DNA from: Sarocladium kiliense
Taxonomy: Eukaryota > Ascomycota > Sordariomycetes > Hypocreales > Sarocladiaceae
Direction: 5' to 3'
Assembly (NCBI GenBank): GCA_030734395.1
Contig: JAUZTG010000007.1
Span: 310,001 to 374,000 of the forward strand
DNA length: 64,000 bases
The position numbers were made by a program, and so were the translations under genes. This document shows, piece by piece, positions 34,142 to 42,945 of the stretch; the stretch's first letter is position 1; each line of letters starts with the position of its first letter. The notes under the pieces were generated by a model, which saw nothing but the letters and a program-made list of their open reading frames with translations, had not been told where the DNA came from and made no database searches.

Positions 34142-34917
34142 ATGTAATCGAAACCGAAAGCCTTGGCAGATGTACAACTCTGTATGACTGTCGAATCTGT
34201 TGTCTTTTCGATTCTCGTCAGCCGCTGTTTTCGCCGCGCCTCAATGTCGCCTTTCCCGCCCCGCTGGCACGCCTCCCTTGCTGGTATCGAACCTCACCAC
34301 AACCGATGCCCACAACATATTGGTCGTTCTCGAAAGAACAAGAGAAATAAGGAAACATGATAAAACCAAGTCAGGAACGGACAAAAACCCCTTTTTTGTG
34401 TGCGTTCGAGCACGTCCTGGTACAACCTCTTGTGTGTGCTAGCATGACGGGACAGGTCCCTTTCCCCCGGATCGTTTACGTCTGAATTGCCTCTCCAACG
34501 TCAGAGCTCTCTCAATCTCTCTCTCCCACTTACCCGCGACATCAAACTCTTCCTCTTATCCCACACTCACACAAATATGCGAAACTTGATCAACGAAACC
34601 CCAAAACACAGCTCTTTCTTAGCTCGCTGAATAAAACATACAAAAAAGAAGTTTTGCCGACAAATATGTTCCACTACTTGCTCAAACTCTCGTTCTCGTG
34701 TGTGTCGACTTCTTAAGCTTCGTATGGCAGCTCAGCATGTCTTCTGAAGATGCTTGACCTATTGCAATGACTGTGAAAGTTGAGGATTGGAGAACAGGAA
34801 AATGTAGAATGAAATGCTGGACGCAGCCCGGCACTGTTGAGGAAAGTGGTGGCATCCTCCGTGATTGAGCTCTCAGAATCAGGCTTAGCGATTACTCTTT
34901 AGCTTCTGTCACCCAAT
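34142..34917. other. Convergent 3' region
   Basis: About 780 bp between the stop codons of PP1 (+) and the Rdx gene (-). It should contain both 3' UTRs. No gene seen. Confidence 0.4.
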
Positions 34918-35500
34918 TCACTGGCAATCCTCACAGTCCTTCCCTGCTCTCTTCCCTGATGATCCATCACCAGCTACCACTGCTGCAGCCTCCTTCTCCT
35001 TCTCTTTAGACGCGCCACCCTCCCGTTTATGATCTCTATCAACATGTCCCAAATCCCTGCCAGGCTCAACCACATCCCTCACTCTCCTCTTCAACTCCTT
35101 CGTCTCGGGAAACCCACCATCAACTTTGCGATCCCAGAGCGTCTTAGTCGTCGTAGACGATGCTCCTTCTGAGGATGGGGTAGTGATGGCGACGACGAAT
35201 GTTCCGCCTGTTGATGGTTGGAGAGCTACTTCACTGAGGGCGAGGTTGAACGTGGAGAGAAGCTCTTGCGCGTACTGGTTCAGTTTTCGTGTTAGACTAC
35301 GCTGTTCATCTTCTTCACCTGCTTTGGGTTTTCCTCGATTAAATAGGGGATAGGTGAGTGGTGAGACGTACGTAGGCAGCTCGAAGCATCCATTTGCACT
35401 GCGTGCAGAACTGAATCGTCACCCTCGGCAAAGGACTTGTAACTTGGCCCATCACAGGGGGCTGTGCCGGCTCCTGTTTCGTCTTCTGTTCGTCTGCCAT
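34918..35500 (-). CDS. SelW-like Rdx-family protein
   Basis: A small two-exon gene that is easy to miss. Exon 1 is 35500-35372; the intron 35371-35275 (GTACGT...ACCAG) joins in phase to exon 2, 35274-34918, giving 161 aa. The core is the Rdx (SelW/SelT/SelH) thioredoxin-like fold: RVTIQFCTQCKWMLRAAY, then AQELLSTFNLALSEVALQP and STGGTFVVAI. The redox motif C-T-Q-C (about C32 and C35) has Cys where animal SelW has selenocysteine, as expected in fungi. Family members are thought to act in redox control; the fungal ones are largely unstudied. The C-terminal 70 residues are a charged, Lys/Glu-rich tail ending DCEDCQ. Confidence 0.88.
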
Positions 35501-36620
35501 TCTTCTCTAATATGGTGGAATAAAGTTAGCGGTACATGGCAAGGCTATCATACATCTCTCCCATAGCGGGCGGCATTGGTCATAAACTTGCGGGACCCCC
35601 GATTTCGCTCACATGACTGCCCCTCAAGCGGGACGGGAAACCAAACCTAAGGTTGGTTGGCTTGAGTCGATCCGAAACAGCAGATGAGGTAGATCATGTC
35701 ACGCAACACTATACCCCACTGGATCATGCACGTCTCAAACAAGGGCGAAAGCGTTGTACAGAGTAGCAAGGACTCGGAAGGTTTTTGTTTTTACCTTTCT
35801 CGTGACGCAGATCTTGACAGCTGTCAGAAGCTGACACCCATGGGTGCCGGGGCCATCACCAAGGATTGACTGATCACGCTCGAGCCTGCATGACAATTGA
35901 GAACATATTTTATTTTTCGGCAAGATAGACAAGAGGAAATGATTATTACACGCGCAAGTAGACAGACGGGCTTTCCGCTTACAACAACCATCCCGTTTCT
36001 CGCTCTCGTTTTCCGCCATGTCCCTTCGCTTGTCGTTGGTTCGTCTGTCCGTTTGCGTTTCCCAATGCCCTTGAGCAAATGACCTCAAGATATGGCGCTC
36101 AGCTTGACTGCCGCCCTGTCTGCCTCTCTGCCTCTACCATCTGAACTACTCCCACATCACCGTGCCCACAAAGGCATAGTGAGCGTAGCTCCATCTACCT
36201 CACATCCCCATTGCCCCGAGTTTCACCTTCCTGCCCTGCCTCTGGAGTGTACCGTGGCAGAGCAACGGTGAGATAGTATAGCGAGGATTCAAACAAATAA
36301 GAAAGTAAAAAGAGAAGTATTCGGACTGCTGCCTCCGTCCACCGCAATAGAGCGCGCTAGATATCGTCATCAAAGGTCGTGGGATGGTGCCTTTTGGGTG
36401 GTATTGAGTGTCTTTTATGAGAATTTGTGTTTTCGTTTGGAATTAGGTCGAGATCAGTCGTGATCCGTCCATGGCTGGCGCTCTTCCTTGTCCTTTACTG
36501 AGGGCTGGGTATATTCGAAAGAAGCACCTTGCTGTCTTGGTTTCGGGTTTTCGTGCCGCAGATCGTACAGACAACTGGTCGAGTGCCACATTGGCCTCCC
36601 ATATCTCTGCCTTGATACTT
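35501..36620. other. Intergenic between Rdx and G-gamma genes
   Basis: About 1.1 kb: upstream region of the Rdx gene and 3' region of the G-protein gamma gene, both on the minus strand. No additional gene is supported. Confidence 0.4.
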
Positions 36621-36968
36621 TTACATGACCACACAGCAGCCGCCGGACTGTTGCGGCGCGTAAGGATCCTCGCCCTTAGGCACGGCACCCCAGACAGAGG
36701 GAACCATGTAGTCCCGCGTGCCGTTGCAGTAGGCGATGATGCTAGTCAATCGGTCAGCTCAACGCTCTAGTTCGAATATGGTGTTGTCAAGCTAGTTGTG
36801 GGTTTACCTCTTCGCTGCGGTGCTCACTGGGATGCGCTCTCTCTCAAGATCCTCACGCAGACGGTTGTTGAGCTCCGTCAGGCGTCGCAACTTGAGGTCG
36901 GCCATTGACTGCTTGTTCTTCTTGATCTGGGACGGATCGCCCATATCGCGAGAAGTGTACTGAGGCAT
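36621..36968 (-). CDS. Heterotrimeric G-protein gamma subunit
   Basis: This is the membrane-anchored partner of G-beta in pheromone, nutrient and developmental signalling. Exon 1 is 36968-36808 and exon 2 is 36741-36621; the intron 36807-36742 (GTAAAC...GACTAG) joins in phase to 93 aa. Residues 1-50 include the conserved start MPQYTSRDMGDPSQIKKNKQ and a coiled-coil helix (MADLKLRRLTELNNRLREDL). The second exon has IAYCNGTRDYMVPSVWG and DPYAPQQSGG, then CCVVM. The CaaX box CVVM predicts prenylation, with the preceding Cys available for palmitoylation as in yeast Ste18. Length and start match the Pezizomycotina gamma subunit. A longer in-frame Met upstream exists but the conserved start decides. 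Confidence 0.95.
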
Positions 36969-38283
36969 CTTGACGGATATGATGATTGAACCGGTAGGAG
37001 AAAGTGCAGAAGAAGTGAGACGATGCGCACGGGCACGGTGTTCGGTCGCGATGACGGGGCGAGGAGCTGTGTGTAGACTGTACGACAAGGTTAGTGAGAG
37101 AGGTTCGCTGGGCAAGAACGTTTCGAGTTGGTTCGGGAGCGGAAGCGGGACGCGGATCGGCAACAGGCAGGCAGTCGAAGCAGGTATTCAGGAATTCATA
37201 AGTGAAAGAGTGATCGAATGTTCTGATCGGCGAACAGTCTCGAGATATATACACGAGCAAGGAGCTGTCGTCCGGAGATCGCGGTGGTGCCAGTAGATGA
37301 TACTTCACACTTGGCCGACTGGTCACGAATAAAAGTAGAATCAGCTGAGCTGTATCGATTGCTTCGTATTGGAGGATTGACGACTGCGTCTGAAGTCGGA
37401 TGCGCTGATGCTGTTGGCGATGGTTCTGTGGCTGGATGAAATTGGTCGAGCATCGAGTGTCGGTATGGTCCAAAGGGGGTTCGTGCTCCGCCTGCTCCTG
37501 GGGAAAAAGCTGCCTCACAATTGATGCCTGCGCCGCTCCTCGTCGAGGTATCCCAGGAATTGTGAGATGATTTTCAAGAAAGAATTCACTTACCAAGCTG
37601 AACTCAATGGCCTCGAGCTCGTCGATCAGCAGGGCGAAGGAGAGTGGAGAGTTGGGCAGTGAAGGAGGATGGGGAGAGGGGGAAGAGAGGAGCGCAAGGG
37701 GAAGGGCGACGGGATGGGGATGGGAGAGGTGAGCTTCCCGGGGTGGAGAGGAGAGGAAATTGGCTGCGAGAGGTCGGAGCGCGGCCATTGGCGTCGAGGT
37801 TACAGTGAGCGAGGGGCCTGAAGGAGCTGCCAGTGGGGGGAAGCACGCTGAGGGAGCACTGGGTGCCAGGATAGGGCCTGTTGTCGCCTCTGGCTGGCGC
37901 TCACAGTCGGTGAACAGCAGGATCGCTTCAGAGGAGCACACGCCGTCAGTTCACGCATTTGCCTCTATTTTCTGACCAGGGTGAGGCAGCTCAATTGACA
38001 CACCCTCAGGCGTTTGCAAACACGTTCAGTCAGCCTTGTTCCTGGAGAATTGCGTCGGCTTCCAACATAATATGCCGGTTTTGCCATCTTGCAGTGACTT
38101 GCTGCTCCTGCAGCATGCATGCACAGATCCCAGCAGACAGACGCGCACGCGAGAGAGCGAGAGAGCGGCCAGCTCCTGTGACCTGCAGGTGGATGCTACG
38201 CCAGGATTGGACTAGGAAATGAGTGGAGGGTCGGCCAGTGGGGAAATTCGCCTAGGCCTTGTTTGCTTGTCGGCCTCTGCCCC
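36969..38283. other. G-gamma promoter and leader
   Basis: About 1.3 kb upstream of the gamma-subunit gene. One minus-strand frame stays open over it (36853-37941) but overlaps the real gene in another frame and has only low-complexity Pro/Ser/Leu content, so I treat it as leader and not as a gene. Confidence 0.45.
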
Positions 38284-38296
38284 GATGATCTCTTGC
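38284..38296. repeat. Target-site duplication, left copy (13 bp)
   Basis: GATGATCTCTTGC, identical to 41344-41356. It immediately follows the 3' tail of the non-LTR element when read on the minus strand. Confidence 0.95.
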
Positions 38297-38324
38297 TTGA
38301 TTGATTGATTGATTGATTGATTGA
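38297..38324 (-). repeat. LINE 3' tail, (TCAA)7
   Basis: Seven tandem TTGA units on the plus strand, immediately next to the target-site duplication. Simple-repeat tails of this kind terminate several non-LTR clades. Confidence 0.9.
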
Positions 38325-38607
38325 TTCATAGACTGTCCCAGCCGCCTTTACCGGCAGCTATGCAGCAGTACAACTATAAATACAAGGTCGAGGCCGCCCA
38401 TCGTCGGCTCTCAGGTCTGACTTCCACCCCACCATGAAATGTCCTGCGCCAACAGGCTGTTCACTTATCGAGTATCATCTTCCTGTCTACCTCTGGTGGG
38501 CAGCCTCTTCCTGGTTTGTATCTACAGCTATTGAACTCGTTCAGTGTCTCTGACTTGTCCGGCCCTTCCCAGCCTTCCTTTGCTTCTGTTTGACAGTAAT
38601 CACTCGT

Positions 38608-41343
38608 CTACGCTGAGTATGTGAGTACGGTGGATGGTACCGCCTTGAATTGCTTCAATAGGCCCGTCCTTATCATCATCTTTGCTGCTTGGACTGCTTT
38701 TGACGAGCTTCCGAGAATGCGTTTGATGTCAACGCATGGTTGTTTGCCTGCCCACATTTTGTGTCTTTCTTCTGTCCAGTGACGGCACTCCAGGAGGACA
38801 TGCCGCACCGTCTGTGGGCCATAGCCGCATTCGCATTTGTCTGTGTCTGCTTTGTTGATGCTGGCGAGATACGCCCGCAGGCCGATCTTGCCGGTGCGCA
38901 TCTGTGTAATGACAGAGCTGATCGCTCTGTGTGTTCCGGCATGGAGGTCGAGGGTCGCTTTCCCTGGTTTGACGCCAAGCTTGAACAGGTCTCTGCCATG
39001 CTTGGCCTTCTCCCAGGACGCCTTCCACTCGACCTTCATGGTTTTGCGGACAGTCGCCTTGGTTGTCGCAATGAGGGTCCTGAGGGTCTCCGGTTCTAGT
39101 CCTTCCGGGTGGTGCTCGGCCGCTTCCTTGGCTGCTTGGTCTGCTGCTTCGTTTCCGGGGACTCCCACATGTGCTGGAATCCATCGGAACTCAATATTCC
39201 ATCCGAGGCTGCGGAGCTGGTCGAGGATTCGAACGGCCTCAACGAGTATGTATTGGCCTGACGGTGTTTTTGGGTTTCGGAGGGCTTGCATGGCGGCCTG
39301 GTTGTCGGTGAAGATGGCGCATTTACGGATAGTTGCATGAGCTGTCTGCATTTCTAGTAGTATCTCCAATGCAAGAACCAGGCCCCTGAGTTCCGCAGAG
39401 TACACCGTCGACGTAGCAGACGTGCCCATGTACTGTGTTCGTTTCGCGTCACTGCCATCAGGCCGTATCCCCAGAGCGACTGCTGCAGCTCCCACGTGAC
39501 CGTTGATGCCGCTTCCATCCGTATAGATGCGAATCTTATCCGTAGCAGTTGCATCGTGTTCCTTGATTGCCTCCTCTGATGATGCGGCGATGTAGACTGA
39601 AGGCGGTGTCCACCAAGGTGGCACGACGTGCGGGATGCGTTTCTCGAGCCGGTCCACCTGTAGGTCGTACTTGCGCGCCAGCATGCTTGAAAGTTGGTCG
39701 AGAGGACTTTGCAGCTCGCTCCGAACCCCATCCCTGGACGTAGCCATGTCGACGGACGTGGGGCTGGTCCTGATGCGCAACGTGGTCTCAAGTGCTGTTT
39801 GTTCCATCTGCTGTATTATAGGGAGCAGGTGCGCTTCAACGTCGACCGCAGCCCCTGCCGTTGTCCGGAATGCGCCTGTGATGGTCTGGGCTGCTCGTCT
39901 TTGGATCCTCTGCATTGCACTGATCATCGCACTCCCTCTTCCAGATCGTTCGTTGCCTGGTACATGCCATGCGGAACATCCATACAACATCTGAGGCACG
40001 ATCATGGCTCGGTAAACTTGTCGAAGGTTGACCATCCCCGTTCCCCATGTTGACGAAGCCAGGGCTGACAGAGCAGACAATCGCTTCGTCGCAGCCGCTT
40101 CCATCTTCTCGCGGTGAGGGCCCCACTGGAGTCTGGTGTCCAGCTGGACTCCAAGATAACGGCAGTACCGTGAGGCTTTGATCGTGGCTTGCGGGAGGCG
40201 GAGAGCGTGTGTAGTGTTAAGCTTAGGATCTCTGGTGAAATGAACAAGCTCGTATTTCGCCGGAGCGAATTGTGACCCATGCTTCGATGCCCAGTCTTCA
40301 GCCTTCCGGTGAATAGCCTTCAGGGTCTTGCAGTTACGAGGCGCTGTCGGGCCGATCGCCAGGATTGATGCATCATCAATGTATCCGACCGCTTCCGTTT
40401 CGCATCCACGATCGTCCCCTTCATCTTGCTCCTCCGTCTTGCATGCTTCGATGAGATCTGCGTTGTAGAACAGATATAGAATCGGCGAGATACGTGAACC
40501 TTGCGGGATACCTATCTGGATAGCCGTCGACGGGTCCGTGTACTCCTGGAACTTGAGGCTTGTGGATCGGTTGGTGAGAAATGAGGCGACCCAGTTCACA
40601 ATTTTCTGGCTGACACAGCGTTTCCTCAGGTTATGCAGCAGCCTTTCCTTGCATACGTTATCGTATGCTCCGGACACATCGAGTAGCAACAGCGACGCTA
40701 CCTTACCCTCAGACCAAGCTCGGTGTATGCATTGGAGAAGAAAGTGCATGGCGTGTTCTGTAGATGCGAGTTTTCGTCCTCCCGTGTGACGGCTGGGGAG
40801 AAGCCCATAGGTGTCCGCCAGGTAGGCCAAGCGGTTCGCTATGACGGCTTCCAGGGCTTTCCCCAGCGTGTTGAGGAGAGCAATTGGCCTGTATGCCTTC
40901 GGTTGGGCGTAATCGTCTTTGCCCGGTTTTCGAAGCACCACCGTGATGGCATCCCGAAAATGCGCTGGGCAGTAGCCTAGCCGGAGGCATGCATTGAAGA
41001 GTGTTTGGAGACGCGGAAGAATGATATCCATGACTTGTTGCAGAATTCCATTGGTGATTCCGTCACCTCCTGGCGCCTTGTTAGGAGAGGTCCCGCGTAT
41101 CGCTTTCTCTATCTCCGGTCCCGTGATGTCCGGGCATTCAATATCCGGGGGATATTGATATCCTTCGATATCGGATAGGTCCGCTCTTGCTGGGGGCGGG
41201 AAAAGGGCCTGACGAAGCAGCTGAGCCTTCTCCTGTGGTTCGTGGGCAAGCTCCCCGTTCGGCTTCACTAGCGGAGGTGTGCACGCAGGTGTCGTGCTGC
41301 CTCTATTCTTAGCCCACTTGACTAGGTTCCAGAGTCCCGATTG
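38608..41343 (-). CDS. LINE ORF2 fragment: reverse transcriptase-RNase H
   Basis: An open frame of 911 codons running to the element's truncated 5' edge; the first ATG in it is at 41268. RT motifs appear in order: SPNKAPGGDGITNGIL, AYRPIALLNTLGKALEAVI, LLLLDVSGAYDNVCKERLL, IPQGSRISPILYLFYNAD and the catalytic AVGYIDDASILAI. RNase H follows with all four acidic positions in place (RIYTDGSG, YSAELRGLVLALE, IFTDNQAAM, IPAHVGVPGNEAADQAAKEA). A C-terminal zinc-knuckle-like segment reads CECGYGPQTVRHVLLEC. With the endonuclease missing it cannot transpose by itself, and any expression would depend on outside promoters. The enzyme core could still be translated from the internal ATG. Confidence 0.95.
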   Translation of the reverse strand, partial: QSGLWNLVKWAKNRGSTTPACTPPLVKPNGELAHEPQEKAQLLRQALFPPPARADLSDIEGYQYPPDIECPDITGPEIEKAIRGTSPNKAPGGDGITNGILQQVMDIILPRLQTLFNACLRLGYCPAHFRDAITVVLRKPGKDDYAQPKAYRPIALLNTLGKALEAVIANRLAYLADTYGLLPSRHTGGRKLASTEHAMHFLLQCIHRAWSEGKVASLLLLDVSGAYDNVCKERLLHNLRKRCVSQKIVNWVASFLTNRSTSLKFQEYTDPSTAIQIGIPQGSRISPILYLFYNADLIEACKTEEQDEGDDRGCETEAVGYIDDASILAIGPTAPRNCKTLKAIHRKAEDWASKHGSQFAPAKYELVHFTRDPKLNTTHALRLPQATIKASRYCRYLGVQLDTRLQWGPHREKMEAAATKRLSALSALASSTWGTGMVNLRQVYRAMIVPQMLYGCSAWHVPGNERSGRGSAMISAMQRIQRRAAQTITGAFRTTAGAAVDVEAHLLPIIQQMEQTALETTLRIRTSPTSVDMATSRDGVRSELQSPLDQLSSMLARKYDLQVDRLEKRIPHVVPPWWTPPSVYIAASSEEAIKEHDATATDKIRIYTDGSGINGHVGAAAVALGIRPDGSDAKRTQYMGTSATSTVYSAELRGLVLALEILLEMQTAHATIRKCAIFTDNQAAMQALRNPKTPSGQYILVEAVRILDQLRSLGWNIEFRWIPAHVGVPGNEAADQAAKEAAEHHPEGLEPETLRTLIATTKATVRKTMKVEWKASWEKAKHGRDLFKLGVKPGKATLDLHAGTHRAISSVITQMRTGKIGLRAYLASINKADTDKCECGYGPQTVRHVLLECRHWTEERHKMWAGKQPCVDIKRILGSSSKAVQAAKMMIRTGLLKQFKAVPSTVLTYSA

Positions 41344-41356
41344 GATGATCTCTTGC
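41344..41356. repeat. Target-site duplication, right copy (13 bp)
   Basis: GATGATCTCTTGC, identical to 38284-38296, at the 5' edge of the LINE. Host sequence resumes at 41357. Confidence 0.95.
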
Positions 41357-42024
41357 GCACTCGGCTGCTACGGGTATGTTGACCAGTAGAGTCTGTGCTG
41401 CCCACTAGCACGGACGCTATTGGCAACAGTTCGGTGGTGAAAAACAAGGCGCGTGTAAGGACACGGCGTTCTTTTATACTCGTAGTATAGGTATGTTTGG
41501 ATTGTTTAACCATCATTGTAGTAGCCTGGCAATCTTAGTATATGGGGACAGCTTGTGATGGTGTTGAACTCTATTAGACGAGGCTCGTGAAGATGGCACC
41601 GCATGGACAGCTTTGTTCGCTTCGATGTCCCTCTGGTCTTTCGAGCACCAGCAAAAATGGTCCTTTCCTTCGACCAAATCTTGTGATCACGAGAAGCCAA
41701 AGGGTCAAGCAGGCTGCATTTGCACATTTCGCATCTCCTGGCGAGTATTTTGATACATTTCGCCAATAGAAGTTCCAGTTTGGGCGCTCTTGATGTTGGG
41801 AGAAGCCCTTGTGTAAGTTCTATGTGCCTCGGGGCCAATGTTCGTGACGCTTTGAACACGCAACACCGTGTTGTTCGTGGGACATTCCACGGCCACTGCT
41901 GCGCCCATGCCACAATATAAGAACGATCTCTAGAACGGTCGACATGTCTTTCGGGGTTGTGCGATTGTGTCTCTCGAGGTGGGAATTGAATGCAAGCCAC
42001 AATGTGGTGGTTTCGACAACCCTT
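41357..42024. other. Intergenic between LINE and HUB1
   Basis: About 670 bp, including the 3' flank of HUB1. The 164-codon minus-strand frame 41506-42000 shows no motif and overlaps other frames; I do not call a gene. Confidence 0.4.
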
Positions 42025-42591
42025 TCAATCGCCTGTGTCGACTTCCAGGTCAAGTTGCACTCCGTGCGAGATGCCATAGTCCTCCAAGGTAATGATGTCC
42101 TTGAACGGCCGCTCGCCCTGTCGCTTCAACATAATTTGGCCAGGCTCTCGACCAATGCGCGCCGCTACCATTAACTTCAGCTGGCCAACAGTATCCGAGG
42201 GTAGGCAGGGAATCGCCGTCTTGGTACCCAAACGATCGTTGATGTTGACGATGATCATCTCTTGGCCAGCAGCAGGGGCGGCAGCAGGCTTCTTCTTCTT
42301 TTCCTTTCGCTCCTCTCCATCACCCTCCCGCCTCTTGCTATCAGTGTCTCGATCTCGGCGCGGTCCCCGGGGTCCTCTATCATCCCTACGACCGCCATCC
42401 CGTTCATCGTACCGCTCGCGAGGTGGTGAGCGCCTCCTGAACTCTCGTCGATCATCGCGATCATCTCTGTCTCGACGACTGTCCCGGTTACGGTCGTCCT
42501 TCCAGCGGAAACCGCCACGTCCTCGTTTTGGTCTGCGATCTGGTGAACGCGAACGCGAGCGCGGTCGTCTGCGCGGCTGTTCCTCGTCCAT
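42025..42591 (-). CDS. HUB1: Hub1/UBL5 ubiquitin-like protein with RS-rich extension
   Basis: Hub1 binds spliceosomal proteins non-covalently and modulates pre-mRNA splicing. The single exon codes for 188 aa. The ubiquitin-like domain fills residues about 111-188 (MIIVNINDRLGTKTAIPCL, DTVGQLKLMVAARIG, PFKDIITLEDYGISHG) and matches Hub1 rather than ubiquitin. In front of it is a 110-residue Arg/Asp/Ser-rich region (RPRSRSRSPDRRPKRGRGG, repeated RD dipeptides), like the RS/RD domains of splicing factors; canonical Hub1 is only about 73 aa. The C-terminus reads LDLEVDTGD, lacking the usual Tyr-Tyr pair of yeast and human Hub1. It stands head-to-head with eIF3a, with 354 bp between the start codons. 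Confidence 0.9.
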   Translation of the reverse strand: MDEEQPRRRPRSRSRSPDRRPKRGRGGFRWKDDRNRDSRRDRDDRDDRREFRRRSPPRERYDERDGGRRDDRGPRGPRRDRDTDSKRREGDGEERKEKKKKPAAAPAAGQEMIIVNINDRLGTKTAIPCLPSDTVGQLKLMVAARIGREPGQIMLKRQGERPFKDIITLEDYGISHGVQLDLEVDTGD

Positions 42592-42945
42592 GAATGCTGT
42601 TTTGAGAGGAACGAAGGACAGCGAGTAAGGCTACTTAGATCGAAGTTCTCGTAGGTGCAGCCTAAAAGCCACAGCTCTAGAGCTCCATCCCACCAGCGCG
42701 TGACGCCATTGGTCCGCCGTCGGGTCACGTGGCCTTGAATCTGGGCGGAGCAGCGACTGGTTAGGCAGCCCCTCCTGCAACAAAGCGCCCACGAAAATGA
42801 AATTTTAACACCTCCTGCGTGCTGGATCATCAACGAAGGTCGGCCAAGTCCCCCCTCACTTCCCTCACAGGCTTGCATCGGCGTATTCATCGCCTTTGAA
42901 CTTCCTCTCTTCGTTAGGTCAAACCCGCAGAGGAGGTTGCCCATC
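42592..42945. promoter_or_regulatory. Shared bidirectional promoter region HUB1/TIF32
   Basis: This 354-bp stretch separates the divergent start codons of HUB1 (-) and eIF3a (+), so it must contain both promoters and both leaders. No TATA element stands out. Confidence 0.6.

Larger units (their letters stand above)
38297..41343 (-). mobile_element. 5'-truncated non-LTR (LINE) retrotransposon
   Basis: A 3,047-bp insertion on the minus strand. Its limits are fixed by a perfect 13-bp target-site duplication. The 3' end is a tetranucleotide tail, TCAA repeated seven times on the element strand (38297-38324), instead of poly(A). The 5' end begins directly inside the second ORF, upstream of the reverse transcriptase, so the first ORF and the AP-endonuclease domain are absent. 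This is the classic product of incomplete target-primed reverse transcription. The remaining ORF has no stop or frameshift, so the copy looks young and not visibly mutated by RIP. It has an RNase H domain after RT, as in Tad/I-type fungal elements. Confidence 0.96.

Noticed and set aside
36853..37941. 362-codon minus-strand frame over the G-gamma gene
   Set aside because: It overlaps the well-supported gamma-subunit exon in another frame and consists mainly of low-complexity Pro/Ser/Leu sequence typical of a translated leader.
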